In this document: positions 44,229-52,004 of the stretch, piece by piece
Layout: each line of letters starts with the position of its first letter
Position numbering within the stretch: the first letter of the stretch is position 1
Source of the DNA: Furfurilactobacillus milii
Lineage (GTDB): Bacteria > Bacillota > Bacilli > Lactobacillales > Lactobacillaceae
Length of the DNA: 64,000 nt
Direction of reading: 5' to 3'
Assembly: GCF_009863985.1 (NCBI RefSeq)
Contig: NZ_WEZT01000015.1
Location: 20,005 to 84,004 of the forward strand
Notes under the pieces: model-generated
Databases searched by the model: none
What the model was told of the DNA's origin: nothing
What the model saw: the letters and a program-made list of their open reading frames with translations, nothing else
Made by a program: the position numbers and the translations under genes

Positions 44229-45701
44229 ATGTCTGAAGCAATTGCGTTAAAGCATTATCAAATGTATATCAATGGTCAGTTTGTTGATTCGAAATCAGGT
44301 AACACACTAACTGTCATTAACCCCTCCGATGAACAACCAATCTCAACTGTTCCAAGCGCAACGGTTGAAGAAACGCGTGAAGCAATCGATGATGCGTTTG
44401 AAGCACAAAAGTCATGGAAAGAGGTCCCAGCCGCAACCCGCGGTGCATATCTGCACAAGATTGCTGAAGAAATTCGGAACCAAGAAGACGATCTAGTTTC
44501 CATTTTGATGGAAGAACAAGGGAAGATTAAGTCCTTAGCTCAAACGGAAATCATGTTCTCAGCTGACTATTTTGACTACATGGCTGCCGCAGCACGGATG
44601 TATGAAGGCGAAGTTCTTCAATCTGATAACCCTAACGAAAATATCATGATTGCCAAACAACCAATCGGTGTTGCTGCTGGGATTTTACCGTGGAACTTCC
44701 CATTCTTCCTGATTGCGCGGAAGATGGGACCAGCTTTGGTAACTGGGAACACCATTGTGATCAAGCCAAGTTCCGATACACCAAACAACGCTCTGGCGTT
44801 TGCTAAGATTTGTGACAAGGTTGGCCTACCAAAGGGTGTTGTGAACTTTGTTACTGGTCCTGGTGCAGTTGTTGGCAGTGAATTATCCAAGAACAAGAAG
44901 ATCGGCATTATCAGTTTGACTGGGTCCGTTGACTCTGGCCGTCGAGTCATGAGCGATGCTGCTGACCACTTAGCTAAGGTCTCACTTGAATTAGGTGGGA
45001 AGGCGCCTGCCATTGTTTGCAAGGATGCGGACATTGACTTGGCTGTCCAAGCAATCATCGATTCACGTGTCGACAACAATGGGCAAGTTTGCAACAACGC
45101 TGAGCGGGTTTACGTACAAGAGGATGTTGCAGACGAATTTGTTAAGAAGCTGACCGACAAGATGAGCAAGATTACTGTCGGTGACCCGAATAAGGATGAG
45201 ACCATCGGCATGGGGCCACTGATCAACAAGGCTGCTTTGGATAACGTTGACGGCATGGTTCAACGAGCGGTCAAGGCTGGCGGCAAAGTCACTACTGGTG
45301 GTCACCCAGCTGACATTGATAAAGGGTTCTACTACTTGCCAACGGTTATCACAAACGTTAAGCAGGATTCTGAGATTATCCAGCACGAAATCTTTGGACC
45401 AGTGCTTCCAATCGTCACCTTTAAGACGTTGGATGAAGCCATTGAGATGTCAAATGACAACGACTTGGGCTTAACTTCATCCATCTTTACTGAAAACTTG
45501 GATAACGCCGCTAAGGCTGCCAACGAATTGCAAGACGGTGAAACATACATCAACCGTTACAACTTCGAGGCTATTCAAGGCTTCCATGCCGGCTGGAAGG
45601 AGTCCGGTGTTGGTGGTGCTGATGGTAAACACGGTTTGGATGAATTCTTGAACACCCACGTTGTTTATTTGCAGAGGCACCCGGAAAAGGGGAGAGCGTA
45701 A
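44229..45701 (+). CDS. NAD(P)-dependent aldehyde dehydrogenase (AldA-like)
   Basis: A 490-residue aldehyde dehydrogenase. Visible motifs are GILPWNFPFFLIARK, LELGGKAPAIV with the catalytic Glu, and NNGQVCNNAERVYV with the catalytic Cys. The Cys motif resembles lactaldehyde/glycolaldehyde dehydrogenases. The ATG at 44229 follows GAAAGGAAG. It lies 88 nt after the alcohol dehydrogenase and is likely in the same transcript, which ends at the hairpin at 45733. Confidence 0.92.
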   Translation: MSEAIALKHYQMYINGQFVDSKSGNTLTVINPSDEQPISTVPSATVEETREAIDDAFEAQKSWKEVPAATRGAYLHKIAEEIRNQEDDLVSILMEEQGKIKSLAQTEIMFSADYFDYMAAAARMYEGEVLQSDNPNENIMIAKQPIGVAAGILPWNFPFFLIARKMGPALVTGNTIVIKPSSDTPNNALAFAKICDKVGLPKGVVNFVTGPGAVVGSELSKNKKIGIISLTGSVDSGRRVMSDAADHLAKVSLELGGKAPAIVCKDADIDLAVQAIIDSRVDNNGQVCNNAERVYVQEDVADEFVKKLTDKMSKITVGDPNKDETIGMGPLINKAALDNVDGMVQRAVKAGGKVTTGGHPADIDKGFYYLPTVITNVKQDSEIIQHEIFGPVLPIVTFKTLDEAIEMSNDNDLGLTSSIFTENLDNAAKAANELQDGETYINRYNFEAIQGFHAGWKESGVGGADGKHGLDEFLNTHVVYLQRHPEKGRA

Positions 45702-45732
45702 ACAAGCCCGGTTAAAAGCCGAGCAATAACAT
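45692..45732 (+). repeat. Family C short 3'-end repeat
   Basis: A diverged copy (GAGCGTAAACAAGCCCGG, then AAGCCGAGCAATAACAT) spans the aldehyde dehydrogenase stop codon. A CGG/CCG hairpin is possible. Confidence 0.4.
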
Positions 45733-45778
45733 AAAATAAGCGTTGTAAAGGTGAACTTTCCTTTACGACGCTTATTTT
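45733..45778 (+). terminator. Terminator after aldehyde dehydrogenase
   Basis: AAAATAAGCG and GTAAAGG pair with CCTTTAC and CGCTTATTTT. The following 45779-45994 spacer holds no gene. Confidence 0.85.
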
Positions 45779-45994
45779 GGGTTATGCACAGACTTTTGGG
45801 GTTGTGAGCGCGTTTGCGACAATGTAACAGGAAAAATTTGGTTTCGTAAAGTCCCTCCCCTCCATGTGCAGGCACATTTTTTCAGCAAATCACCTTGTTT
45901 GTGACAGCACTTAATCTACAAGCCCTAATCAAAATTTACCGTGTTTGTTAATTGAGGTGCTATACTCAATGCAAACATAAGGAGGCGCTTACAA

Positions 45995-46222
45995 ATGCAA
46001 AATTTCACTGTGGATGAACTAAAGCAATTTGATGGCAAAGATGGTCATAAGGCCTATGTGGCCGTGGATGGCACTGTTTATGATCTGACGAGTGTTGATG
46101 CTTGGCAGGGTGGCCAACACCACGGTCTGACGGCCGGCAGAGACCTCACGGAAATGATTAAAAAATCTCCGCATGGTAAAAAAACATTAACTGATAAACC
46201 AGTCGTTGGGCAATTGATTTAA
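45995..46222 (+). CDS. Cytochrome b5-like heme-binding domain protein (75 aa)
   Basis: A single small domain. FTVDELKQFDGKDGHKAYVA and VDGTVYDLTSVDAWQGGQHH are the cytochrome b5 N-terminal strands and first heme-ligand region, followed by GLTAGRDLTEMI. One His ligand is plausible (QHHG) and the second could be SPHGKK. There is no membrane anchor or signal peptide. AGGAGG lies 10 nt upstream, and an extended -10 (TGCTATACT) precedes it. Heme or other hydrophobic ligand binding is inferred. Confidence 0.82.
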   Translation: MQNFTVDELKQFDGKDGHKAYVAVDGTVYDLTSVDAWQGGQHHGLTAGRDLTEMIKKSPHGKKTLTDKPVVGQLI

Positions 46223-46243
46223 TAAAAACATCAAATACTACAA

Positions 46244-46407
46244 TGAGGTTGTGACATAAGTTTATTGGGACGAATAATATGAGCAATATCGCGCTCCAAA
46301 GTCCTGAGAATTCCGCTTAACTCAAAACTGACCCATTCCCAAAGTTCGGGAATAGGTCAGTTTTACGTTAATGCTCGTTCTCAAACCAGACTTGTGTCAC
46401 AGCTCCG
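46244..46407 (-). repeat. Family B structured intergenic repeat, copy B3
   Basis: Read on the minus strand it has the family layout: outer stem GAGCTGTGACACAAG / CTTATGTCACAACCTC, then TTAACGTAAAA, a 16-bp hairpin AAAACTGACCTATTCCC / GGGAATGGGTCAGTTTT, and GAGTTA. The pseudoknot block of B1 and B2 is absent or strongly changed. Confidence 0.55.
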
Positions 46408-46435
46408 TTCCAAATCATGCGTCTTCATTGTTTGG

Positions 46436-46626
46436 TAGATTGCAAATTTAATCCGAATTTTTGGACAAATTTGTCAGCATGATCTGATAAGGTGTTTGCC
46501 AGTCAAGTATTTTAAGTGGTCTCTGATTAAAGATCAGCTCCTAAAAGATGGGTTTGTGGTAAACACCATTTTAAAGGAAGCTGATCTTTTTTGTCCGAAC
46601 AGCGTTCGGATTAATTTTACAATCTA
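46436..46626 (-). mobile_element. MITE-like IS30 derivative (191 bp)
   Basis: Terminal inverted repeats TAGATTGCAAATTTAATCCG and the complement of CGGATTAATTTTACAATCTA match at 20 of 22 positions over the full ends. The first ~95 bp are identical to the IS30 end at 63906-64000 and encode the same transposase tail. The interior is reduced to an AAAGATCAGCT...AGCTGATCTTT hairpin. It is therefore an internally deleted, non-autonomous copy. Confidence 0.85.
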
Positions 46627-46755
46627 TCGTTTAAACATCTGTTAATCAATAGCAATAACGTTGAAAGGCTGTGTAGTTAGCCTTTATACTTTGTGGGTAG
46701 TTCAAGGAATTTGTCTCGTTTGGAAAGTGAGTTTGGCTCACGCGAGGTTATGATT

Positions 46756-47538
46756 ATGCGTAAGAATTATTTGGGCCGACTTGTAGGACTCGTTGTCGTG
46801 ATTATTGGCGGCACACTGTTTTTACAAAATCACCCACTACTGGAAAAGCAACTTTCTGCCCAGGTTAGTCCGGCCAACATTCAACGGTCATTTCAAAAGG
46901 TTCACGAACAAGTAAATACTTTTTTTACGGACGTTACATTAAACGCCAATGCTGGCCCCCAGAATTCAACGGCCTCACAGGCGACATCGTCTAGCAGCAG
47001 GCCGTCACCACACGTTGCGGCGTCTAAAGACAATTCGACTGCCACTGATGCAACGCCAGTTGAATCGATTGTCAGCAATGTTCATTTGCAATCCACGTAT
47101 TACTACGAGTACGCAGCTTCTGATTCGCCGGCCGTGCGTTTGGCGTTTGATACTGCCGTGCAAACGTATAATGCGACCGGGATCGTCACCCTTAAACCCG
47201 GTCACGCGGGGAGTGGACAAAACCAGTTGACGTTTAGCACCTATCATGAAGTTTCAAAAGCAGCCAGCGATGGTGCGGTCGAGGTAGGTCATGGCGGTCC
47301 AGAAATTTATCAAACGAATTTTAGTGGTGCTAACGCAACGAATCATGGAAGTGCCAAGCTGAATACAGCCTATTTGAGTTCATACAATGATGCTGTGGCC
47401 ATTCACGAGGTGGGCCACGCATTGGGGCTTGATCATAGTAGTGATCCGAATTCTGTCATGTACCCAGTGACGCAGGGCCGGGTGCAGTTAACCAGTGGGG
47501 ATATTGCTGGCTTGAAGGCGATTTATTCACAAAACTAA
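46756..47538 (+). CDS. Secreted matrixin-type zinc metalloprotease
   Basis: A 260-residue protein. One N-terminal membrane segment (RLVGLVVVIIGGTLFL) acts as signal or anchor. A Ser/Thr-rich linker leads to the catalytic domain with HEVGHALGLDH, the three-His zinc motif, and the Met-turn SVMYP. The ATG at 46756 is preferred over 46750 because GAGG lies 9 nt before it. Such proteases occur in many lactobacilli. The substrate is unknown. Confidence 0.88.
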   Translation: MRKNYLGRLVGLVVVIIGGTLFLQNHPLLEKQLSAQVSPANIQRSFQKVHEQVNTFFTDVTLNANAGPQNSTASQATSSSSRPSPHVAASKDNSTATDATPVESIVSNVHLQSTYYYEYAASDSPAVRLAFDTAVQTYNATGIVTLKPGHAGSGQNQLTFSTYHEVSKAASDGAVEVGHGGPEIYQTNFSGANATNHGSAKLNTAYLSSYNDAVAIHEVGHALGLDHSSDPNSVMYPVTQGRVQLTSGDIAGLKAIYSQN

Positions 47539-47570
47539 ATTTCAAATTAAATAAGTCTGAAACTGACAAA

Positions 47571-47607
47571 AAGGTCACATCGCCATTTTTCTGCGATGTG
47601 ACCTTTT
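47571..47607. terminator. Bidirectional terminator between matrixin gene and zwf
   Basis: AAGGTCACATCG / CGATGTGACCTT stem with T tracts on both sides, between convergent genes. Confidence 0.87.
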
Positions 47608-47618
47608 AATGTTTTAAA

Positions 47619-49109
47619 TTAACGGTTTAAGCGATATACCCAAGCCCGGTGATCACGTTGCAACAGTTCATCTGATGCAGCTGGTCCCATAGAACCGGAG
47701 ATGTAGTTAGGGAAGTCTGGTGTTTCTGAATCCCATAACTTCTGGATAACATCAACGAACTTCCATGCGTATGAAACTTCATCCCATGAGGCAAAGTTAG
47801 TTTGGTCACCCTTCAAGGTGTCATGCAACAAACGTTCGTATGGTTCTGGGGTTTCTTCCTTTTGAGCAACATCTTGCTGGAAGTCCAAGTGGATTGGTTC
47901 CGTTTCGAAACCTTGACCAGCAGTCTTAGCGTTCAATTGGAGAGAGAAGCCTGAGTTTGGTTCAACATAGATGGTTAAAACGTTTGGTGCTAATGAGTTA
48001 TCACGGTTTTGTGGGAAAGCGAAGATGTCGATCAAAGGCTTCTTGAAGACAACGTCGATCCGTGTAAACTTGTCAGCTAAACGCTTACCAGTCCGGACGT
48101 AGAAAGGTACACCTGACCAACGATAGTTGTCGAATAATAATTTACCGGCAACAAATGTATCGTTGTGTGAATCCTTTGGTACGTTTGGTTCATCACGGTA
48201 AGCAGGTTCAGTATCGTTAGCACCGTATTGGCCGCGGATAAAGTTCTTAGCAGCTTCGGCTGGGCTGTAAACCCGGAGTGAACGCAATGCCTTGATCTTT
48301 TCAACACGAACATCGGCGTCAGTGAATGAAACAGGTTGTTCCATTGCTAACTGAGAAACGATTTGCATGATATGGTTTTGAACCATGTCACGTAATGCAC
48401 CAGCAGTATCGTAGTAACCGGCACGGTCTTCAACACCAAGTTTTTCACTTAAGGTAACTTGAACGTTGTCGATGTAACGGTTGTTCCACAAGGATTCAAC
48501 GAAGGTGTTACCGAAACGCAAAGCTTGAATGTTTTGAACCATTTCCTTACCAAGGTAGTGGTCGATTCGGTAGATTTGCTTTTCGTCAAACGCACCTGAT
48601 AATTGATCGTTTAAAGTTTTAGCAGTCGTAAAGTCGGTACCAAATGGTTTTTCAATAACCAAACGGTTGGAACCGTCATCAGAGAGTAAACCTTCAGACT
48701 TCAAGTTGAGGGCAACTTCACCAAAGAAACGTGGTGCCATGGACAGATAGAAGATCCGGTTACCGTTGATGCTGTATTGTTTGTCCAGCTTTTCAACGAG
48801 GTCCTTCATCACAGCGTAGTGCGCCTTATCCGTAACATCGTGTGCAATGTAGTAAAAATGAGACACGAAGATTTCTGCCGCGTGCATATCTGCATCCGGT
48901 TGGTCATCCTTAATGGATTGTGTTACGACTTCACGGAATTTGTCGTCGGTCCAGCTATCACGAGCAGTTCCGAGAACGGCAAAGTGTTCGCCTAAGTTTC
49001 CGCGAACGTAAAGTTTGAAGAGGGATGGGTACAGTTTACGTTTGGCAAGGTCACCAGTACCACCAAAGAAAGTAAACAATGAGCTGTATTCTGTTGCCAC
49101 GGTTTTCAC
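47619..49109 (-). CDS. zwf: Glucose-6-phosphate 1-dehydrogenase
   Basis: This enzyme oxidises glucose 6-phosphate to 6-phosphogluconolactone and partners gnd at 33019. The protein has 496 residues. FGGTGDLAKRKLYPSL is the coenzyme-binding start, RIDHYLGKEMVQN holds the catalytic region, and VIEKPFGTD is conserved. A family A repeat lies upstream in the 49110-49715 spacer. A -10-like TATAAT precedes the gene. Confidence 0.96.
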   Translation of the reverse strand: MKTVATEYSSLFTFFGGTGDLAKRKLYPSLFKLYVRGNLGEHFAVLGTARDSWTDDKFREVVTQSIKDDQPDADMHAAEIFVSHFYYIAHDVTDKAHYAVMKDLVEKLDKQYSINGNRIFYLSMAPRFFGEVALNLKSEGLLSDDGSNRLVIEKPFGTDFTTAKTLNDQLSGAFDEKQIYRIDHYLGKEMVQNIQALRFGNTFVESLWNNRYIDNVQVTLSEKLGVEDRAGYYDTAGALRDMVQNHIMQIVSQLAMEQPVSFTDADVRVEKIKALRSLRVYSPAEAAKNFIRGQYGANDTEPAYRDEPNVPKDSHNDTFVAGKLLFDNYRWSGVPFYVRTGKRLADKFTRIDVVFKKPLIDIFAFPQNRDNSLAPNVLTIYVEPNSGFSLQLNAKTAGQGFETEPIHLDFQQDVAQKEETPEPYERLLHDTLKGDQTNFASWDEVSYAWKFVDVIQKLWDSETPDFPNYISGSMGPAASDELLQRDHRAWVYRLNR

Positions 49110-49394
49110 TCCTTAAATGCCTGTAAATGTAGGGTTGTATTGACAGAAAACGTAACCGCTTTCCGTCGTTGACTGGTTCATTATATAACAATATCTAGCG
49201 CGATGCACCACCGTGAGCAACCGGTTTCATTAGGTTCAGGCCGTGAATTAGTTATGAAAACTTATCATATCAACGATTAGCATTGGTCTGGTCCACCAAA
49301 ATGAATTTCAAAAAAATTTACATTTATGGAAAACATTGGTGAAAAAAGTTTTCTACAAGGTCTGGTGATTGATTCGATATTATCTTTGGGTGAG

Positions 49395-49600
49395 AGGCTG
49401 ACGCCTACGGTTGGCAACATTGACACGCTCGCCGTGGGACCGGTTCAAGCCGGAAGTTCACCGTCTTTCACCTCGTCGTAAAGCCGAAGTTCACGTCTTC
49501 ACGACCGTCCGTAACCTAAATTCGAGCAAACCACTCGAATTAACGTTACCTTCACGTCTCGGTGTCAATGTTGCCGCCCTTCGGCTCATATAGCAACGCA
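49395..49600. repeat. Family A structured intergenic repeat, copy A3
   Basis: The closing stem reads GGCAACATTGA / TCAATGTTGCC, a compensated U-A to G-C change against copies A1 and A2. The GACCGGTTCAAGCCGG arm, CCGTCTTTCACCTCG box, GACCGTCCG box and AATTCGAG / CTCGAATT hairpin are present. The neighbouring sequence 49110-49394 and 49601-49715 shows no gene. Confidence 0.75.
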
Positions 49601-49715
49601 ATCGACTAGCTATCAGTCAACAGTCCTGTGTTCTTCTGCAAAATGCCACTAAAAAACTGCTGAATCCATTATTAAGGTGGACCAACAGTTTAGAAAATTA
49701 AAATTCATCGTTTGA

Positions 49716-51221
49716 TTATAGTTTGAATAATTCTGTTGCTTTGACCGCTGTTTGCCAGCCTTGATATAAACGTTGACGGTGGTCCTCAGGCATATTGGGG
49801 GAGAATGTCTTGCCCTGTTGGTAGATAGCCTGAAGGGCGTCGACATTATCCCAAAAGCCAACGGCGAGACCTGCTAGAAAGGCCGCACCGAGTGCTGTTG
49901 TTTCCTCATCAGCGGAACGATCAATTTCCATATTGAGAATGTCAGCCTGAAATTGCATAAGATAAGTGTTTCGTGATGAGGCGCCATCGGCCTTCAAACG
50001 GGGGATGGCAAGCTGCGTATCTTTTCGCATTGTTTCGATAACATCACGTGTTTGGTAGGCAATCGATTGCAAAGTGGCCTTAACAAAATCGTTTTGAGTT
50101 GTCCCACGCGTGATTCCATAAACAGCGCCACGAGCAGCATCGTCCCAATAAGGAGCACCTAAGCCAGAGAAAGCGGGGACTACGTAGACTTCGTCGTGAT
50201 CGGTTGAGGCTAACGCGGCTCGTTTGGCGGCTGGTTCGTCCGGAATCATTTTCATTTCATCTTGTAGCCAGCCAATCGCTGAACCGGCCACGAAGATAGA
50301 GCCTTCAAGGGCGTATTGCACACTGCCATTTAGACCATAGGCGATGGTTGTGAGCAGCCCGTTGTTTGAAATCAACGGCTCATCACCCGTATTCATCACG
50401 ATGAAGGCACCAGCACCATACGTATTTTTGATGACACCCTTATCGAAGCCCATCTGGCCAAACAAAGCGGCCTGTTGGTCACCAGCGAGAGCAGCAATGG
50501 GGACTTCGGCACCGAAGAATTGATAATTTTGGGTGTGACCGTAGACTTCAGAGGATGATTTAACCTCAGGCAACATTGCGCGGGGAATATTCATCAGCTT
50601 GAGAATTTCATCATCCCAATCCAATGTGTGAATGTTAAACAGCATCGTTCGACTAGCATTGGAGTAATCAGTGACATGCAGCGCACTGCCCGACAATTTC
50701 CATGCCAGCCACGAATCAACTGTGCCAAAACAGAGCTCACCTTTTTCAGCGCGTTCTTGCGCACCTTCGACGTGATCAAGCAGCCAGCAAATTTTGGCGG
50801 CTGAGAAGTAAGAATTAATAAAGAGTCCTGTTTTTTGGTGGATCATCTCGCCGTAACCATCTTTGATGAGTTGCCGGGTGACGTCGTCCGTTTGCTTAGA
50901 CTGCCAACCAACAGCCGGTGCAATTGGCTCACCAGTTGTTCGATCCCAAATGATGGTCGTTTCACGTTGTGTGACGATACCGACACCGTCAATTTGGTCC
51001 GGATGGATACCAGCGTTAATCAAAACAGACGAAATGACTGATTGAACGGAATTCCACAGTAAGTTCGGATCATGTTCCACCCATCCGGGATGGCGATTGA
51101 TTTGTGGTAATGGTTGGGAAGCCGCGGTAACCCGTCGGCCATTTTTGTTGATGATAATTGCCCGCGATGCAGAGGTGCCTTGATCCACGGCCAAAATGTA
51201 ATGTTCAGTGACGAATGCCAT
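49716..51221 (-). CDS. glpK: Glycerol kinase
   Basis: This enzyme phosphorylates glycerol to glycerol 3-phosphate. The protein has 501 residues. [15 protein letters not shown] is the N-terminal phosphate loop, with [30 protein letters not shown] and [15 protein letters not shown] following. No glpO or glpF is adjacent. A cre box directly after the predicted transcription start suggests catabolite repression. Confidence 0.96.
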   Translation of the reverse strand: MAFVTEHYILAVDQGTSASRAIIINKNGRRVTAASQPLPQINRHPGWVEHDPNLLWNSVQSVISSVLINAGIHPDQIDGVGIVTQRETTIIWDRTTGEPIAPAVGWQSKQTDDVTRQLIKDGYGEMIHQKTGLFINSYFSAAKICWLLDHVEGAQERAEKGELCFGTVDSWLAWKLSGSALHVTDYSNASRTMLFNIHTLDWDDEILKLMNIPRAMLPEVKSSSEVYGHTQNYQFFGAEVPIAALAGDQQAALFGQMGFDKGVIKNTYGAGAFIVMNTGDEPLISNNGLLTTIAYGLNGSVQYALEGSIFVAGSAIGWLQDEMKMIPDEPAAKRAALASTDHDEVYVVPAFSGLGAPYWDDAARGAVYGITRGTTQNDFVKATLQSIAYQTRDVIETMRKDTQLAIPRLKADGASSRNTYLMQFQADILNMEIDRSADEETTALGAAFLAGLAVGFWDNVDALQAIYQQGKTFSPNMPEDHRQRLYQGWQTAVKATELFKL

Positions 51222-51246
51222 AGTTTGCCTCGTTTTTATTTTGCCT

Positions 51247-51276
51247 TTGTAACCGGTTACTAATGCTGTCAGTATA
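51247..51276 (-). promoter_or_regulatory. glpK promoter and cre box
   Basis: The minus-strand -10 TATACT is at 51271-51276, with TTGTTC 17 bp upstream. TTGTAACCGGTTACT (51247-51261, plus) matches the cre consensus and contains the perfect palindrome GTAACCGGTTAC. It lies just past the likely start site. Confidence 0.7.
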
Positions 51277-51320
51277 GCGAATCAATGGGCAATGAACAAA
51301 CTCCAAATTAAAATTTAATC

Positions 51321-51354
51321 TTGTATTTATTTTTAAACGGGATATTATATATCC
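51321..51354 (+). promoter_or_regulatory. Promoter and palindromic operator of rrf2-MMPL genes
   Basis: -35 TTGTAT (51321-51326), 16 bp, -10 TATTAT (51343-51348). GGGATATTATATATCC (51339-51354) is a near-perfect palindrome covering the -10, fitting autorepression by the Rrf2 protein. Confidence 0.55.
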
Positions 51355-51415
51355 TGTTAATAAAAAGGATACCGAATGTCGTGTTTATAAACGCACATTT
51401 CTGGAGGATATCGCA

Positions 51416-51970
51416 ATGAAAGTTAAACCAAGTTTGGAACAAGCCATCTGTGTGTTGATGCTTTTGGCGATTCAAAAACGTGAAATACCATTACACAGTA
51501 CTTTGATTTCACAACGGCTGGGACTATCAGATTCATATACCAAAAAAGTTATTCAACATCTGTCCCGAGCCGGCTTAGTTCGATCTGTTTCTGGGAAAGA
51601 CGGTGGCTTCGTGATCAATCGCGAGCCGGATCAAATTACGATGCTGGACGTTTTTAACACTATTGAAGGAACTGACCCGTTCGGTGTTTCATCCGGACTT
51701 GCCGACCACGTTTTCGGCATGTCCAAGGATCCGTCATTTGATGCTTGTTATCACATGGGACGCCTGGATGAAGGCCATAATCCTGGGGATGTCAAGGAAG
51801 AGGCGTTGGCCATCTTTGCGGAGGCCGAGAAAAGTTATCGTGACAAGTTAGCTGCGTCCACGCTCAATGAGTTGTGCCCGCATCGTGACGGCAAACTGAT
51901 TACGATCGACTGGTCGCCATGGTTGCAAGCGAAAAGTGATGCCGCAGCCCAGGGAGAAGTTGATCAATAA
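51416..51970 (+). CDS. Rrf2-family transcriptional regulator
   Basis: A 184-residue protein. The winged helix is visible in ISQRLGLSDSYTKKVIQHLSRAGLV and RSVSGKDGGFVINREPDQITMLDV. Cys residues lie at FDACYHMG and ELCPHRDG, not in the IscR cluster spacing, so an Fe-S ligand is uncertain. The ATG follows GGAGG. The last codons (AAAQGEVDQ) lie in a family C repeat that matches the lysA 3' end. The gene precedes the MMPL transporter by 34 nt and probably controls it. Confidence 0.88.
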   Translation: MKVKPSLEQAICVLMLLAIQKREIPLHSTLISQRLGLSDSYTKKVIQHLSRAGLVRSVSGKDGGFVINREPDQITMLDVFNTIEGTDPFGVSSGLADHVFGMSKDPSFDACYHMGRLDEGHNPGDVKEEALAIFAEAEKSYRDKLAASTLNELCPHRDGKLITIDWSPWLQAKSDAAAQGEVDQ

Positions 51971-51979
51971 CGTGGAAGA
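51935..51979 (+). repeat. Family C repeat shared with the lysA 3' end
   Basis: AGTGATGCCGCAGCCCAGGG, then AGAAGTTGATCAATAACG, matches 9231-9276 at most positions and in the same reading frame, including the TAA stop. Confidence 0.65.
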
Positions 51980-52004
51980 TAGGTTTTAGGAGGTTAGAGA
52001 GAAC

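Noticed and set aside
49110..49200. cre box upstream of zwf (around GAAAACGTAACCGC).
   Set aside because: Neither strand satisfies the required T/G positions at the start of the consensus.
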